Assembly (NCBI RefSeq): GCF_015644585.1
Contig: NZ_JADOBI010000006.1
Location: forward strand, 124,001 to 188,000
Reading direction: 5' to 3'
Source: Rahnella laticis
Lineage (GTDB): Bacteria; Pseudomonadota; Gammaproteobacteria; Enterobacterales; Enterobacteriaceae
Length of the DNA: 64,000 nt
Shown piece by piece: positions 1 through 9,626 of this stretch. Positions within the stretch are counted from its first letter, which is position 1; the number at the start of each line of letters is the position of its first letter. Below the pieces are notes generated by a model. The model saw nothing but the letters and a program-made list of their open reading frames with translations. It made no database searches and was not told the DNA's origin. The translations under genes were made by a program, and so were the position numbers.

Positions 1-164
1 AACGTCAAATCCTGATGTGCGCCGGAACTCCGGCTGTCCACCAGCCCCGGTTTCGGGCTAAGCCGCGCTTCGTCGATCAGCGCCTGCGTCGCCGTGTCTG
101 CCAGCCTTTCGGCCAGCTCTTGCGCTGTGAGTACAGCGCCAATCGTTAAAGTCTGCGGCATCAT
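1..164 (-). CDS. mdcB: MdcB/CitG-type triphosphoribosyl-dephospho-CoA synthase, 5' part only
   Basis: Reading frame entering from the left edge; only the first ~54 codons are inside the window. It makes the prosthetic-group precursor of the malonate decarboxylase acyl carrier protein. The translated start ([12 protein letters not shown]...) contains [19 protein letters not shown], which matches the conserved N-terminal substrate-binding segment of the CitG/MdcB family (pattern [12 protein letters not shown]). Two adjacent ATG codons lie at 164-162 and 161-159, only three bases after the mdcA stop, so translation is probably coupled. The gene order mdcA-mdcB is the usual one for this operon. 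The identification rests on a short segment, but the motif and context agree. Confidence 0.8.
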   Translation of the reverse strand, partial: MMPQTLTIGAVLTAQELAERLADTATQALIDEARLSPKPGLVDSRSSGAHQDLT

Positions 165-167
165 CAA

Positions 168-1829
168 TTACCAGCTGCGGAATTTGGCAGGCGGGTTATA
201 CAAACCGCCGGACCAGTCAACCAGCTCGCTCACGCTGCCAGCCGCCAGTAATGAACGGGTGGCGTCAGTGCGGCGAATCCCCATGTCTTCCGGGAAGACC
301 ACCAGTTCCTGACGGCGCAGGTCGGCAACGCGTTTGGCGTCAACGCCCAGACCAATGTCAGTGATACCGGCAACCGCAGCGACCATAGCGCGGCGCTCTT
401 CCAGAGAACGGGCGCGGTACAGATACGCAATCCCTTCTTCGGTCAGCACGTGCGTGACGTCGTCGCCGTAAATCATCACAGGCGCCAGCGGCATTCCGGA
501 TTCTTTACCCACATCGACCGCTTCCAGTTTTTCAACAAACGTCGGTTTGCCACCGGCCTGGAAGGTTTCCACCATCTGCACGACCAGTTTTTTACCGCGC
601 GCCATAGGATCCGGCTCTTCAATCATGTCGAGCCACGCAGGCGTTGAGTGACGGCGACCGTGCGGGTCATGCCCCATGTTCGGTGCGCCACCGAAACCGG
701 CCAGACGGCCACGGGTTACGGTTGAGGAGTTCGCCAGACCATCGACCTGCAAGGTGGAACCGATGAACATATCCACTGCGTACTGGCCTGCCAGCTGGCA
801 GAACGCGCGGTTGGAACGCATGGAACCGTCAGAGCCGGTGAAAAACACGTCCGGACGGGCGCGGATATACTCTTCCATCCCGAGTTCGCCGCCGAAGCAG
901 TGAACGGTGTCGACCCAGCCGCTTTCAATAGCCGGGATCAGCGTCGGATGCGGGTTAAGCGTCCAGTGTTTACAGATTTTGCCGCGCAGGCCGAGTTGTT
1001 CGCCGTAAGTCGGCAACAGCAGTTCGATCGCCGCGGTGTTAAACCCGATACCGTGGTTCAGCGACTGCACGTTGTGTTTGGCGTAAATGCCTTTGATCGC
1101 CATCATCGCCATCAGCACGTGAACCGGTTTAATCAGACGCGGATCGCGGGTGAACAGCGGTTCGATGAAGAATGGCTTGTCGGCGACAACCACGAAATCA
1201 ATCCAGTCGCCCGGAATATCAACGCGCGGCAGATCGGTTTCTTCATCTACCAGTTCGTTGACCTGCGCGATGACGATGCCGTTTTTAAAGGCCGCGGCTT
1301 CGACCAGCGCTGGCGTATCTTCGGTGCTTGCGCCGGTATAAAGGTTACCTTTGCGGTCTGCTTTAAAGCCGGCGATCAGGGCGATGTTTGGCACCAGATC
1401 GACGTAAAGACGGGAATACAGTTCGATGTACGTATGGATCGCGCCGATTTCCATCTGGCCATCTTCCAGCAACTGCGCGATACGCAGGCTTTGCGGGCCG
1501 GAGAAGGCGAAATCGAGCTTACGGGCAATGCCGCGTTCGAAGAGATCCAGATGTTCTGCGCGGCTGACACTTGGCATGATCATGTGCAAATCATGCAGTT
1601 TTTCAGGGTTCACTTTCGCCAGTGAGCGGGAAAGGAAGTCAGCTTGTTTTTGGTTGTTACCTTCCATCACCACGCGGTCACCGGAGGCAATCAGCGTTTC
1701 GAGGACAGGAATAATTTTATCTGTGGGTAATACTTTACCCTCGGCCACGGAACGGACACTGTCGATACGCCGTTGTTTTTCATTGCGGCGGGTGTCCCAC
1801 GCTTTCGTGGTCTGCGGATGTTGCGGCAT
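168..1829 (-). CDS. mdcA: Malonate decarboxylase alpha subunit (acetyl-S-ACP:malonate ACP transferase)
   Basis: 553 residues from the ATG at 1829, which follows a good ribosome site (GGGAGG, 6 bases upstream). The frame stays open to 1907, but the extra N-terminal residues do not look like the family and lie upstream of that site. MdcA swaps malonate onto the acyl carrier protein MdcC so that MdcDE can decarboxylate it, releasing CO2 and regenerating acetyl-ACP; it is a cytoplasmic CoA-transferase-like enzyme. The N-terminus (MPQHPQTTKAWDTRR) and the length fit the family (~550 residues). It is the first gene of the operon; mdcB follows and the remainder lies outside the window. A LysR-type regulator (MdcR) is usual for such operons but is not visible here. 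Confidence 0.92.
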   Translation of the reverse strand: MPQHPQTTKAWDTRRNEKQRRIDSVRSVAEGKVLPTDKIIPVLETLIASGDRVVMEGNNQKQADFLSRSLAKVNPEKLHDLHMIMPSVSRAEHLDLFERGIARKLDFAFSGPQSLRIAQLLEDGQMEIGAIHTYIELYSRLYVDLVPNIALIAGFKADRKGNLYTGASTEDTPALVEAAAFKNGIVIAQVNELVDEETDLPRVDIPGDWIDFVVVADKPFFIEPLFTRDPRLIKPVHVLMAMMAIKGIYAKHNVQSLNHGIGFNTAAIELLLPTYGEQLGLRGKICKHWTLNPHPTLIPAIESGWVDTVHCFGGELGMEEYIRARPDVFFTGSDGSMRSNRAFCQLAGQYAVDMFIGSTLQVDGLANSSTVTRGRLAGFGGAPNMGHDPHGRRHSTPAWLDMIEEPDPMARGKKLVVQMVETFQAGGKPTFVEKLEAVDVGKESGMPLAPVMIYGDDVTHVLTEEGIAYLYRARSLEERRAMVAAVAGITDIGLGVDAKRVADLRRQELVVFPEDMGIRRTDATRSLLAAGSVSELVDWSGGLYNPPAKFRSW

Positions 1830-1949
1830 GCCAAACCTCCCTGGGTTGAGCTTGCTGAATTTTTCCCGGCGTGATGAAACAAAGAGGACGGTGGGAAGTT
1901 CAGTCAAGTGGCGGTTGCATCACATTTGACCTGTTTAAGTAGCCTGCTA

Positions 1950-1978
1950 AGTGTAGGAATCTATGTCAGTTCTATCAA
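1950..1978 (-). promoter_or_regulatory. Candidate sigma-70 promoter for the mdc operon
   Basis: Read on the minus strand: TTGATA (1978-1973), a 17-base spacer, then TACACT (1955-1950). This is a good -35/-10 pair with ideal spacing about 110 bases upstream of the mdcA start codon. It is identified by pattern only. Confidence 0.45.
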
Positions 1979-2082
1979 TTAAGCGGACAGACACTTCGTT
2001 ACTCTCAGAGTAATGATTCAAGAGAATTCTTTAAAATCAGAAGGATGGTGATATTGAAAAGTGAGATGACGCAGATTTAATG

Positions 2083-2112
2083 AAAATAAAAAGGGATGCA
2101 CGCTGGCATCCC
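2083..2112 (-). terminator. Rho-independent terminator after the DUF1471 gene
   Basis: On the minus strand the stem GGGATGC...GCATCCC (2112-2093) is followed by TTTTTATTTT. It lies 26 bases after the stop of the DUF1471 gene. Confidence 0.8.
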
Positions 2113-2137
2113 CCGGATTTGCAGAGGAAAGAAGGAA

Positions 2138-2407
2138 TTATTTGAACACTTCAGCCGTTGCAGTGATTTTCTTCTTCTCCTGAGCGGCGATGATCACGAA
2201 ATACTTACCGCCTTTTTCATCCGCCAGTTTTGCCAGTTCTTCTCTGGCATCCGATGGCGCGGTGTATTCATTGCTGGTCGTGACAACGCCCAGGCTGGTA
2301 TAGCCTTTTTCTTTGGCTTCTTCTTTTGTAATCAGATCTGCCGCCATTGCGTTGACCGAGAATAACCCTGCCAGAACAGCTGCAATAATAATTTTATTTG
2401 ATTTCAT
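2138..2407 (-). CDS. Small secreted DUF1471 (YhcN/BhsA/McbA family) protein
   Basis: 89 residues. Residues 1-22 form a typical signal peptide (basic start, hydrophobic stretch, NAMA before the likely cleavage), leaving a mature periplasmic or surface domain of ~67 residues. The mature part (SLGVVTTSNEYTAPSDAREE, then KGGKYFVIIAA and TATAEVFK at the end) has the layout of the DUF1471 family, small stress-induced envelope proteins such as YhcN, BhsA and McbA that affect stress tolerance and biofilm formation. A TAGAGG ribosome site precedes the ATG and a terminator follows, so it is probably a single-gene unit. Which family member it equals cannot be decided from the sequence. Confidence 0.85.
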   Translation of the reverse strand: MKSNKIIIAAVLAGLFSVNAMAADLITKEEAKEKGYTSLGVVTTSNEYTAPSDAREELAKLADEKGGKYFVIIAAQEKKKITATAEVFK

Positions 2408-2637
2408 GACATTACCTCTAAATTGGATGAATAATTTTCAAAGAAAGCAGTCAAGATATGAACAGCAGGTACATTTGCGCTGGCATGACCTTCATGGTTA
2501 AACACCAGTAAACTCCCCAGAGACGCAAACAGGTACACGTAAAAACTTACGCCAGCCTTACCCCGTCATCATCGGCTTAAGTATTAGTCACCATTGGGAA
2601 TTAGCCAGAAATTAGACAAATATTTTTACATTGGCTT

Positions 2638-3408
2638 TCAGTCTGTAATCAGAAAGCGTTCGACAATTTCACAAAAAGCATCCGGGTGTGAGATGAACGG
2701 CGCATGGGCTGCTTTTTCAATGATTTCCGAGTGAGAATCAGGCAGTAACGCATCCAGTAACGGCACGATTTTTCTGGGCACCAGCCCGTCCAGTGCACCA
2801 TAAATGCGTAAAAGCGGAACCGTCAGCGCCGCCATTGGCTGGCGTAAATCCACGCTGCGTAAGATTTCCAGCCCGCCGTTCAGCACGTCCACCGACGGCA
2901 CCGGCTGGCCGAGGACAACAGATTTCAGCAACCGCGCATCCTGCCGCGCGCTGTCGCTGCCGAGCGTTTGTAATGCCAGAAAACGTTCCACAGTGCGCTG
3001 AAAATCTTCACTCAGCTGATGCTGAAAACCGTGCAGCACATCGGGGCGGATCCCCGGCCAGTTTTCCTGCGCGGCAAAACACGGCGAGGAGGCCACGGTG
3101 ATCAGTTTTTCCACCCGCTGCGGCGCGCTCAGCGCAACCTGACTGGCGACCAGCCCGCCTAATGACCAGCCCAACCACGACGCTTTTTCAGGCGCGCCGT
3201 CGAGTACGATTTCGGCCATCTCCGCCAGCGTCATAGCGCCAAAATTCTCACTGCGGCCATAGCCCGGCAAATCCACCAGATGCAGACAAAAATGCGGCGC
3301 AAGTCGCTCCGCCGTGTAACGCCAAACCTCTGCATTCAGTCCCCATCCGTGAAGCAGCACAAGATGGCGATCTCCTTCGCCGATTGTCTCCCGGTAAAGC
3401 TTATTCAT
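2638..3408 (-). CDS. bioH: Pimeloyl-[ACP] methyl ester esterase BioH
   Basis: 256 residues, the same length as E. coli BioH. It is a cytoplasmic alpha/beta hydrolase that removes the methyl group from pimeloyl-ACP methyl ester, ending the pimelate stage of biotin synthesis. The oxyanion segment HGWG is near residue 20. The nucleophile Ser82 lies in GWSLGG, and Asp207 (GALDGLVP) and His235 (AAHAPF) complete the triad at the positions known for E. coli. It is divergent from gntX with only 63 bases between the two starts, the same arrangement as in E. coli. Confidence 0.97.
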   Translation of the reverse strand: MNKLYRETIGEGDRHLVLLHGWGLNAEVWRYTAERLAPHFCLHLVDLPGYGRSENFGAMTLAEMAEIVLDGAPEKASWLGWSLGGLVASQVALSAPQRVEKLITVASSPCFAAQENWPGIRPDVLHGFQHQLSEDFQRTVERFLALQTLGSDSARQDARLLKSVVLGQPVPSVDVLNGGLEILRSVDLRQPMAALTVPLLRIYGALDGLVPRKIVPLLDALLPDSHSEIIEKAAHAPFISHPDAFCEIVERFLITD

Positions 3409-3471
3409 AGCGTATTGTCCGTGTCAGTCTGATTGTTCGATCCATAAAAATGGCAAAAGGAACCCGCCGCT

Positions 3472-4161
3472 ATGCTAACAATTGCCAGCCGCTGTTGGCT
3501 ATGTCAGTGTCCGCTCCATCTGGCGATACAGGGCATTTGCAGTCTGTGTCTGCGACATTTACCCGCCGCACCGCCCTGCTGCCCGCGCTGCGGATTACCC
3601 GGCACCGGAGGAAATCTCGATTGCGGGCGCTGCCTGCTGCAACCACCGCCGTGGGACGCGCTGGTTTTCGCCAGCCCGTATGAACCGCCGGTCAGCGGGC
3701 TGGTGCTCCGGCTCAAATTCGCCCATCTTCCCGAGCTGGATACCACGCTCGCACGTCTGTTTCTGCTGCGCTGGCTGGCGCGCTGGCGGTCCGGCAATCT
3801 GCCGCGCCCGGATATCCTCCTCAGCGTGCCGCTGCATCAGAAACGTTATTTCTCCAGAGGCTACAATCAGAGTGAATTACTCGCCCGGCCGCTGGCCCGC
3901 TGGCTGCACTGCGAATACCGCCCTTACGCCCTGAGCCGCGACCGGCAAACCGTGCCGCAGCAAAGCCTGAGCGAGCGGGAAAGAAAGTGGAATCTGCGTG
4001 AAGCCTTTAGCTGCCATGCCGATTTACGCGGTAAAAACGTAATGCTGCTTGATGATGTGGTCACCACCGGCAGCACGGTGCGGGAAATCAGCAAAATGCT
4101 CATCAATCAGGGAGTTGCTTCAGTGCAAATCGCGTGTATCTGCCGGACATTACAGACGTGA
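3472..4161 (+). CDS. gntX: ComF-family phosphoribosyltransferase-like protein GntX
   Basis: 229 residues. The N-terminus carries a four-cysteine zinc-ribbon pattern (CWLC, CSLC, then CPRC and CGRC within the first ~55 residues). The C-terminal half carries the PRPP-binding signature VMLLDDVVTTGST near residue 190, typical of ComF/GntX proteins. These are linked to DNA uptake and use of DNA as a nutrient in relatives; the enzymatic reaction is not established. The ATG at 3472 is followed directly by the zinc-ribbon; an upstream ATG at 3450 is in another frame. It lies between bioH and nfuA, as in E. coli. Confidence 0.93.
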   Translation: MLTIASRCWLCQCPLHLAIQGICSLCLRHLPAAPPCCPRCGLPGTGGNLDCGRCLLQPPPWDALVFASPYEPPVSGLVLRLKFAHLPELDTTLARLFLLRWLARWRSGNLPRPDILLSVPLHQKRYFSRGYNQSELLARPLARWLHCEYRPYALSRDRQTVPQQSLSERERKWNLREAFSCHADLRGKNVMLLDDVVTTGSTVREISKMLINQGVASVQIACICRTLQT

Positions 4162-4221
4162 GCACGTGCTGCTAACACTCTGGCAACGCGAAGGGTGACG
4201 GGTAAAAACAAAGGGCGTATT

Positions 4222-4246
4222 ATAACCAACTAGAGTAGTCAACTAT
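4222..4246 (+). promoter_or_regulatory. IscR type 1 binding site upstream of nfuA
   Basis: The 25 bases here match the IscR type 1 consensus (ATASYYGACTRWWWYAGTCRRSTAT) at nearly all positions, including both ATA/TAT ends and the AGTC core of the right arm. The mismatches are at positions 4, 7, 12 and 14. In E. coli nfuA (yhgI) is among the genes repressed by [2Fe-2S]-IscR, so the site is expected. It ends 12 bases before the nfuA ATG, overlapping the likely promoter or transcription start. Confidence 0.8.
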
Positions 4247-4258
4247 TGAGCGAATGTT

Positions 4259-4834
4259 ATGATCCTTATTACCGATGCTGCCCAAGAGCACTTTGCCAAA
4301 TTGCTGGCAAGCCAGGAAGAAGGCACCCAAATCCGCGTATTCGTGATCAATCCCGGTACGCCGACCGCAGAATGCGGTGTCTCTTATTGCCCGCCAGACG
4401 CCGTGGAAGCGACGGATACCGAACTGAAGTTCGAGAAACTGTCCGCTTTCATCGATGAACTCAGCGCGCCTTATTTGCAGGACGCGGTGATCGACTTTGT
4501 TACCGATCAGCTCGGTTCCCAGCTCACGCTGAAAGCACCTAACGCCAAAATGCGTAAAGTGTCTGACGATGCGCCGCTGATGGAACGTGTTGAATATCAG
4601 TTGCAGTCACAGATTAACCCGCAACTGGCCAGCCACGGCGGTCGTGTTTCCCTGATGGAAATCACCGACGACGGCATTGCGGTTCTCCAGTTCGGCGGTG
4701 GTTGTAACGGTTGTTCTATGATTGATGTCACTCTGAAAGACGGCATCGAGAAAGAACTGCTGCAAAACTTCCCGGAACTGAAAGGCGTTCGCGATCTGAC
4801 CGAACACCAGCGCGGCGAGCACTCTTTCTACTGA
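4259..4834 (+). CDS. nfuA: Fe/S biogenesis protein NfuA
   Basis: 191 residues, equal in length to E. coli NfuA. The N-terminal part (~1-100) is a degenerate A-type scaffold domain and the C-terminal part is a Nfu domain with the CxxC that carries a [4Fe-4S] cluster, Cys149 and Cys152 in GGGCNGCSM. It delivers clusters to apo-enzymes under oxidative stress or iron limitation in the cytoplasm. The ATG at 4259 is chosen by homology ([16 protein letters not shown]); another ATG at 4254 is out of frame. An IscR-like site precedes it and a bidirectional terminator follows. Confidence 0.97.
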   Translation: MILITDAAQEHFAKLLASQEEGTQIRVFVINPGTPTAECGVSYCPPDAVEATDTELKFEKLSAFIDELSAPYLQDAVIDFVTDQLGSQLTLKAPNAKMRKVSDDAPLMERVEYQLQSQINPQLASHGGRVSLMEITDDGIAVLQFGGGCNGCSMIDVTLKDGIEKELLQNFPELKGVRDLTEHQRGEHSFY

Positions 4835-4861
4835 TTAACCGTTAATCAGACAGAATGTAAA

Positions 4862-4889
4862 AAGCACCCTTCCGTTGGGTGCTTTTTTT
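4862..4889. terminator. Bidirectional terminator between nfuA and malQ
   Basis: Stem AAGCACCC/GGGTGCTT with a 7-base loop, followed by seven T on the plus strand. On the minus strand a TTTTTACA tract follows, so it can serve both nfuA and the malPQ transcript. Confidence 0.85.
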
Positions 4890-4911
4890 ATGGTTTGAAT
4901 ACGGGTGTCGC

Positions 4912-5041
4912 CATTAATACCCCACCCCAACCCTCCCCTTCGCAGGGGAGGGAGTTGCCCGAAGCCGCCTCAATGTTTGGCTTTTAGCTCCTCCCCCTGC
5001 GAAGGGGGAGGTTGGGAGGGGGTTTAGCAGACGACTCAGAA
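4912..5041. repeat. GC-rich palindromic intergenic repeat, copy 1
   Basis: Two facing modules of about 35 bases (the left containing CCCTCCCCTTCGCAGGGGAG, the right its near reverse complement CTCCCCCTGCGAAGGGGGAG) separated by ~40 variable bases. Each module is itself a hairpin. The same element, including the flanks CATTAATACCCC on the left and GCGAYTCAGAA on the right, recurs at 9722-9835, and a rearranged form lies at 38556-38666. The right module is read through by the malQ frame and supplies the malQ stop codon. Confidence 0.85.
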
Positions 5042-7116
5042 GTTGCTAACCGTCTGCGGTTCAAATCCGCCAGCAGCAGATTAATGTGCTCATCGCTGAA
5101 CAACGCTTCCAGGGTGTGCGTCAGTTTTCGCCGCCAGTTGGGGTATTCAGTGTTTGTACCCGGCACGTTAACCGGCGTCGACATATCCAGCCAGTCTTCC
5201 GGTTGCAGCCCGAGCAGCGCACTGGCGCTGTCCGCCAGATAACGCTGTAAACCCCGGTTCAGCACCGGCGTCATCGGCATTTTTTCCGCCGTATGTCCGG
5301 TGGATTTCGGCACACAATGCGTCAGATGCAGCGCATCCAGCAATCCCTGTTTGCTTCGCTCACGTTCGGCACGCAGCTTTCCCAGCACCTGTGGATCCGG
5401 ATAGACGCCCAGCGTCGCGCCGAGGGTTAAATCCCCGCCTTCCCAGTAGCCGCGCAAGGTCGGTAAATCATGCGTGGTCACCGTCGCCATCGCCTGAACG
5501 ACATAGTTTTCAGGCGGCCGATAGGTGAAGGTTTTATCGTGCTCGAAATACAGCACTTTGTAGGAATAGACGCCGCTTTCACGCAGGCTGGCGACAATTT
5601 CTCTCGGCACAGTCCCCAGATCTTCACCAATCACCATGCACTGATGCCGCTGGCTTTCCAGCGCCAGCACCCCGAGCAGGTCTTCCAGCGGATAACGGAC
5701 ATACGCGCCGTTGCCCGCCTCTTCGTCAAACGGGATCCACCACAGACGCAGCAGCCCCATAACATGGTCGATGCGCAAAGCCCCGCATTCTGCCATATTT
5801 GCACGCAGCAAATCGATAAACGGCTGATAGGCACGGGCTTTCATTTCGTGAGGATCAATGGGCGGAAGGCCCCAGTTTTGCCCCTGCGGCCCCAGAATAT
5901 CCGGCGGTGCGCCAATCGTGGCATTCAGACAATACAGCGACGGATCTGACCAGGTTTCCGCACCGCCTTCCGCCACACCGACCGCCAGATCACGGTATAA
6001 ACCCAGCGGCATCTCCAGCTCCACACTGCGCTGATAACACGCAGAGAATTGCGTATGCGCCAGCCACTGCAGCCACTGGTAGAACTCAATTTCACCGGCA
6101 TAATGCTGGCTGAATTTCGCCACATCCGCCCCTTTGGCGTCACGATAAGCGTCGGGCCATACCGGCCAGCCCCACAATCCCAGATCTAATTCCCGCAGGT
6201 GTTCATGCAGCGCATCGAACAGCGCCTGCTGGCGCAAACTTTCGCCGCCCAGTAGCACAAAACGACGGAAATCCCGCTTGCGCTGGCTGGCTTCCGGCAG
6301 TTCACCAAAGAGCGGCCACGCCAGTTTCAGCGCTTTCAATTTCAGCCGCATCACCAGCGGATAATCAACAAACTCGATGCTGCGCGCCTGCAACAATGCA
6401 TCGTGCGTTTCGATGGAATGCCACCAGCTTTGTGCCAAATCGCTGGCGGTAAATTCTTCCACCGCATTCACGTCGATGTACGCCAGATTCAGCCAGCGGC
6501 GTGACGACGGGCTGTACGGGCTGGCGCTGAGAGGATTGGCCGGATACAGCGCGTGTATCGGGTTCAGCCCGACGAACGCGCCGCCGCGCTGACCGACTTC
6601 TTCCACCATTTTTTTCAGGTCGCCAAAATCGCCGACGCCCCAGTTATTTTCCGACCGCAGCGTGTACAACTGAATCGTTGCGCCCCACAGTTTTTTACCT
6701 GCCAGCAGCGCGGGCGGCTCGTAACAGCGTGACGGCACAACAATAATCCGGCACGGCCAGATTTTGCCGTTTTGCGATAACGTCAGCTGATGGTAACCCG
6801 TTGGCAATCCGGCGCTGAGATTCAGAACCTTGCCAACCTCAACGGTTCCTTCGGTCTGGTCGCCGTTTTCAAGCGTGAACAGCCAGCCGAATGCGCCACT
6901 GCCCTCCGGAGTCAGCAGCACTTTTTTGCCTTCCGTAAACACTTTTACCGCAGGCAAAGGCGTGACCTCGGGCACATCTTCCGGATCACGCCCCATGGCC
7001 GCCAGCAGCGATGCCCGCGTTTCGCTGGACACCGTTTCCACTTCATCCGACATATTGATAAAGCTTTCTAAAATACCTGCCCGGCGCGCAGCCTCAACCA
7101 GTTGCTTATCCTCCAT
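4984..7116 (-). CDS. malQ: 4-alpha-glucanotransferase (amylomaltase) MalQ, with repeat-derived C-terminus
   Basis: 710 residues against ~694 in E. coli. It is a cytoplasmic GH77 enzyme that moves maltosyl or longer glucan units between maltodextrins and releases glucose, feeding MalP. The catalytic residues are visible: Asp450 in ALRIDHVMG, Glu498 in IGEDLGTVP and Asp550 in TTHDLPT. The last ~19 residues (from about 692, ending PPPNLPLRRGRS) are encoded by the intergenic repeat and look like an acquired tail, not a family feature. The start follows the ribosome site TTAGGAGC and lies 8 bases after the malP stop, so the two genes form an operon. Confidence 0.96.
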   Translation of the reverse strand: MEDKQLVEAARRAGILESFINMSDEVETVSSETRASLLAAMGRDPEDVPEVTPLPAVKVFTEGKKVLLTPEGSGAFGWLFTLENGDQTEGTVEVGKVLNLSAGLPTGYHQLTLSQNGKIWPCRIIVVPSRCYEPPALLAGKKLWGATIQLYTLRSENNWGVGDFGDLKKMVEEVGQRGGAFVGLNPIHALYPANPLSASPYSPSSRRWLNLAYIDVNAVEEFTASDLAQSWWHSIETHDALLQARSIEFVDYPLVMRLKLKALKLAWPLFGELPEASQRKRDFRRFVLLGGESLRQQALFDALHEHLRELDLGLWGWPVWPDAYRDAKGADVAKFSQHYAGEIEFYQWLQWLAHTQFSACYQRSVELEMPLGLYRDLAVGVAEGGAETWSDPSLYCLNATIGAPPDILGPQGQNWGLPPIDPHEMKARAYQPFIDLLRANMAECGALRIDHVMGLLRLWWIPFDEEAGNGAYVRYPLEDLLGVLALESQRHQCMVIGEDLGTVPREIVASLRESGVYSYKVLYFEHDKTFTYRPPENYVVQAMATVTTHDLPTLRGYWEGGDLTLGATLGVYPDPQVLGKLRAERERSKQGLLDALHLTHCVPKSTGHTAEKMPMTPVLNRGLQRYLADSASALLGLQPEDWLDMSTPVNVPGTNTEYPNWRRKLTHTLEALFSDEHINLLLADLNRRRLATSESSAKPPPNLPLRRGRS

Positions 7117-7124
7117 GCCTGCTC

Positions 7125-9539
7125 CTAACGTTTTGCCTGCCAGATGCGCTGCTGGTAATCGCGGATTGAACGGTCGGCACTGAACATCCCGACGCGCGCA
7201 GTGTTAAGCAGCGTACGGCGCGTCCATTCGTCAGCGTTGCGGTACAGTTCATCGACCCGTTTTTGCGCTTCGCAATACTGCGCAAAATCCGCCAGAACCA
7301 GATACGGATCGCCGCCATCGAGCAGGCTGTTGAGCATCAGATCGAAAGCCTTTTTATCGCCGTTGGCATAAAAACCGCTGGCCAGTTCATCGAGAATCGC
7401 CTTGAGATGTTTGTCTTTTTTCACCACGGCTTTCGGCTTATAGCCTTTCTTCAGCTCGGCTTTCACTTCATCAACGGTCAGGCCAAAGATGAAAATATTG
7501 TCTTCGCCCACCTGCTCGGCAATTTCGACATTTGCGCCGTCCAGCGTGCCGACAGTCAGCGCGCCGTTAAGCGCCAGCTTCATGTTGCCGGTGCCCGACG
7601 CTTCTTTCCCTGCCGTTGAAATCTGCTCGGAAACGTCCGCCGCCGGGATCATCAGTTCCGCTACCGACACGCAATAATCCGGGATAAATACCACTTTGAT
7701 TCGATCAGCCACGATCGGATCGTTGTTGATCTTCTCCGCGACCTGATTGATCGCATAAATGATATTTTTTGCCAGGTAATAGCCCGGCGCCGCTTTGGCA
7801 CCAAACAGGAAAACGCGCGGCACGATATCAAGTTTCGGGTTATCGCGGATCTGGCGGTAAAGCGAAAGAATGTGCAGCAAATTGAGATGCTGACGTTTGT
7901 ATTCGTGCAGGCGCTTAATCTGTACATCGAAAATGGCATCCGGATTGAGCCTGATGCCCATGCGATGCCAGACGTATTCCGCCAGCCGGACTTTGTTGTC
8001 GTGCTTGATTTTGCGGTAATGCTTACAGAATTTTTTATCTTTAACACCGTCTTCCAGATCTTTCAGCAGATCCAGATTATTCACCCAGGAATCCGTTTTC
8101 AGGCGTTCATCAATCAGCGCGGAAAGCGCCGGATTACACTGTTTCAGCCAGCGGCGCGGTGTGATGCCGTTGGTGACGTTGTGGAATTTTTCCGGCCACA
8201 GCTGGTGATATTCCGGGAACAGATCTTTGACCACCAGATCAGAATGCAGCGCCGCCACCCCGTTTACCGCAAAACCGGCCACCACGCAGAGGTTCGCCAT
8301 CCTTACCTGTTTGTCGTGATGCACGGCCAGTTTCGCCCAAACCGCCTCATCGCCCGGCCAGGTTTTGCTGACCAGCTTTTTGAAGTTGGTGTTGATTTGC
8401 TTGATGATTTGGAAATGTCGCGGCAAAAGGCTGCGCACCAGGCTTTCGTCCCAGGTTTCCAGCGCTTCCGGCATTAACGTGTGGTTGGTATACGCAAACG
8501 TGCGGCTGGTGATATGCCAGGCATCGTTCCAGCTCAGCTGATGTTCGTCGATCAGAACACGCAGCATTTCCGGGATCGCGATGGTCGGATGGGTATCGTT
8601 GAGCTGAATCACTTCGTAATCCGGCAGCTCACTGATTTTGCGGCCAAGGAAATGATGACGCCGTAAAATATCCGCCACCGAACAGGCGCACTGGAAATAT
8701 TGCTGCATCAGGCGCAGGCGTTTACCGGCCTGATGGTTGTCATTCGGATACAGCACTTTGGTGAGTTTGGCCGCATCAATGCCCTGCTGCTCGGCTTTGA
8801 GAAACTCGCCGTCATTGAATTTTTCGAGATCAAACGGGTGCGGATGCGTGGCTTCCCATAAACGCAGCGGCTGCGTAATTCCGTTTCGATAGCCCATCAC
8901 CGGTAAATCCCAGGCTTCGCCGCGCAGCGTAAATTCGGGTTCCCAGCGGGAAACACCCTGTTCGTTCTTCACGATTTTCCCGCCAATGCCAACATTCACC
9001 GCCAGCGAACTGTTATGGCGGAACCACGGATATTCACTGCGGTGCCAGTCATCCGGCGACTCTTTTTGTTTGCCATCGACAAAGCGCTGACGGAATAAAC
9101 CGTACTGATAGTTCAAGCCATAGCCGGTGCCCGGTTGCCCGACCGACGCCATCGCATCGAGATAACAGGCCGCCAGACGACCGAGCCCGCCGTTACCGAG
9201 CGCCGGATCGATTTCTTCTTCAAGCAGGTCTGTCAGGTTGATATCAAACTGCTCAAGCGCGCTGGCAATTTTTTCGTACCAGCCGAGGTTAATCAGGTTA
9301 TTACCGGTCAGACGCCCGACCAGAAATTCCATCGATATGTAGTTAACGTGACGGGTGATCTTTTTACTTTTACTGCTCACGGACTCATTTTGCGGCGGGA
9401 GTTGTTCAGCCACGGCGGCGCTGACCGCGTGCCACCATTGATGCCGGGTCATGTCCCTGGCTGAAGTAAGTCCAAACGCTTGCCACTGGCGGGTTAGTGC
9501 CGCCAAAAAAACATCCTGCTTGAGCGTGATTTTCGACAT
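7125..9539 (-). CDS. malP: Maltodextrin phosphorylase MalP
   Basis: 804 residues, GT35 family. It phosphorolyses linear maltodextrins to glucose-1-phosphate. The PLP lysine is in [11 protein letters not shown] (about residue 654), followed by TLDGANVEI; the early segment [19 protein letters not shown] is also typical. A second phosphorylase (glgP) lies at 23.8-26.3 kb. Assignment as MalP rests on its operon with malQ and on its shorter N-terminus, matching E. coli MalP. In E. coli malT is divergent from malPQ; here the ula genes lie upstream and no malT is in the window. Confidence 0.95.
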   Translation of the reverse strand: MSKITLKQDVFLAALTRQWQAFGLTSARDMTRHQWWHAVSAAVAEQLPPQNESVSSKSKKITRHVNYISMEFLVGRLTGNNLINLGWYEKIASALEQFDINLTDLLEEEIDPALGNGGLGRLAACYLDAMASVGQPGTGYGLNYQYGLFRQRFVDGKQKESPDDWHRSEYPWFRHNSSLAVNVGIGGKIVKNEQGVSRWEPEFTLRGEAWDLPVMGYRNGITQPLRLWEATHPHPFDLEKFNDGEFLKAEQQGIDAAKLTKVLYPNDNHQAGKRLRLMQQYFQCACSVADILRRHHFLGRKISELPDYEVIQLNDTHPTIAIPEMLRVLIDEHQLSWNDAWHITSRTFAYTNHTLMPEALETWDESLVRSLLPRHFQIIKQINTNFKKLVSKTWPGDEAVWAKLAVHHDKQVRMANLCVVAGFAVNGVAALHSDLVVKDLFPEYHQLWPEKFHNVTNGITPRRWLKQCNPALSALIDERLKTDSWVNNLDLLKDLEDGVKDKKFCKHYRKIKHDNKVRLAEYVWHRMGIRLNPDAIFDVQIKRLHEYKRQHLNLLHILSLYRQIRDNPKLDIVPRVFLFGAKAAPGYYLAKNIIYAINQVAEKINNDPIVADRIKVVFIPDYCVSVAELMIPAADVSEQISTAGKEASGTGNMKLALNGALTVGTLDGANVEIAEQVGEDNIFIFGLTVDEVKAELKKGYKPKAVVKKDKHLKAILDELASGFYANGDKKAFDLMLNSLLDGGDPYLVLADFAQYCEAQKRVDELYRNADEWTRRTLLNTARVGMFSADRSIRDYQQRIWQAKR

Positions 9540-9605
9540 AGGGCAGTCTCTTTTCTGTCAGTGGGGACGGAACGTTTCCGTGAGAAAAAGCCGGATTGCG
9601 GTTAA

Positions 9606-9626
9606 AAGTGTGATCTCTACACACTT
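9606..9626. promoter_or_regulatory. Inverted repeat upstream of malP, possible operator
   Basis: Perfect 7-base arms AAGTGTG and CACACTT separated by seven bases, about 67 bases upstream of the malP start codon. It resembles a CRP site, but the half-site spacing does not fit. I find no good MalT boxes (GGGGAKGAGG) in this region. The function is unknown. Confidence 0.35.

Larger units (their letters stand above)
1830..2137. other. Intergenic region upstream of mdcA
   Basis: About 308 bases between mdcA and the next minus-strand gene. It contains a candidate mdc promoter (1950-1978) and, at the right end, the terminator of the upstream gene (2083-2112). I see no convincing small gene or further regulatory structure. 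Confidence 0.6.

Noticed and set aside
900-1625. 241-codon open frame on the plus strand inside mdcA
   Set aside because: Antisense shadow of a well-supported gene; composition is that of a reversed high-GC coding sequence and no family is recognisable.
9606-9626. CRP site upstream of malP
   Set aside because: The arms are symmetric but the TGTGA/TCACA cores are not separated by six bases in either register; kept only as an unassigned inverted repeat.
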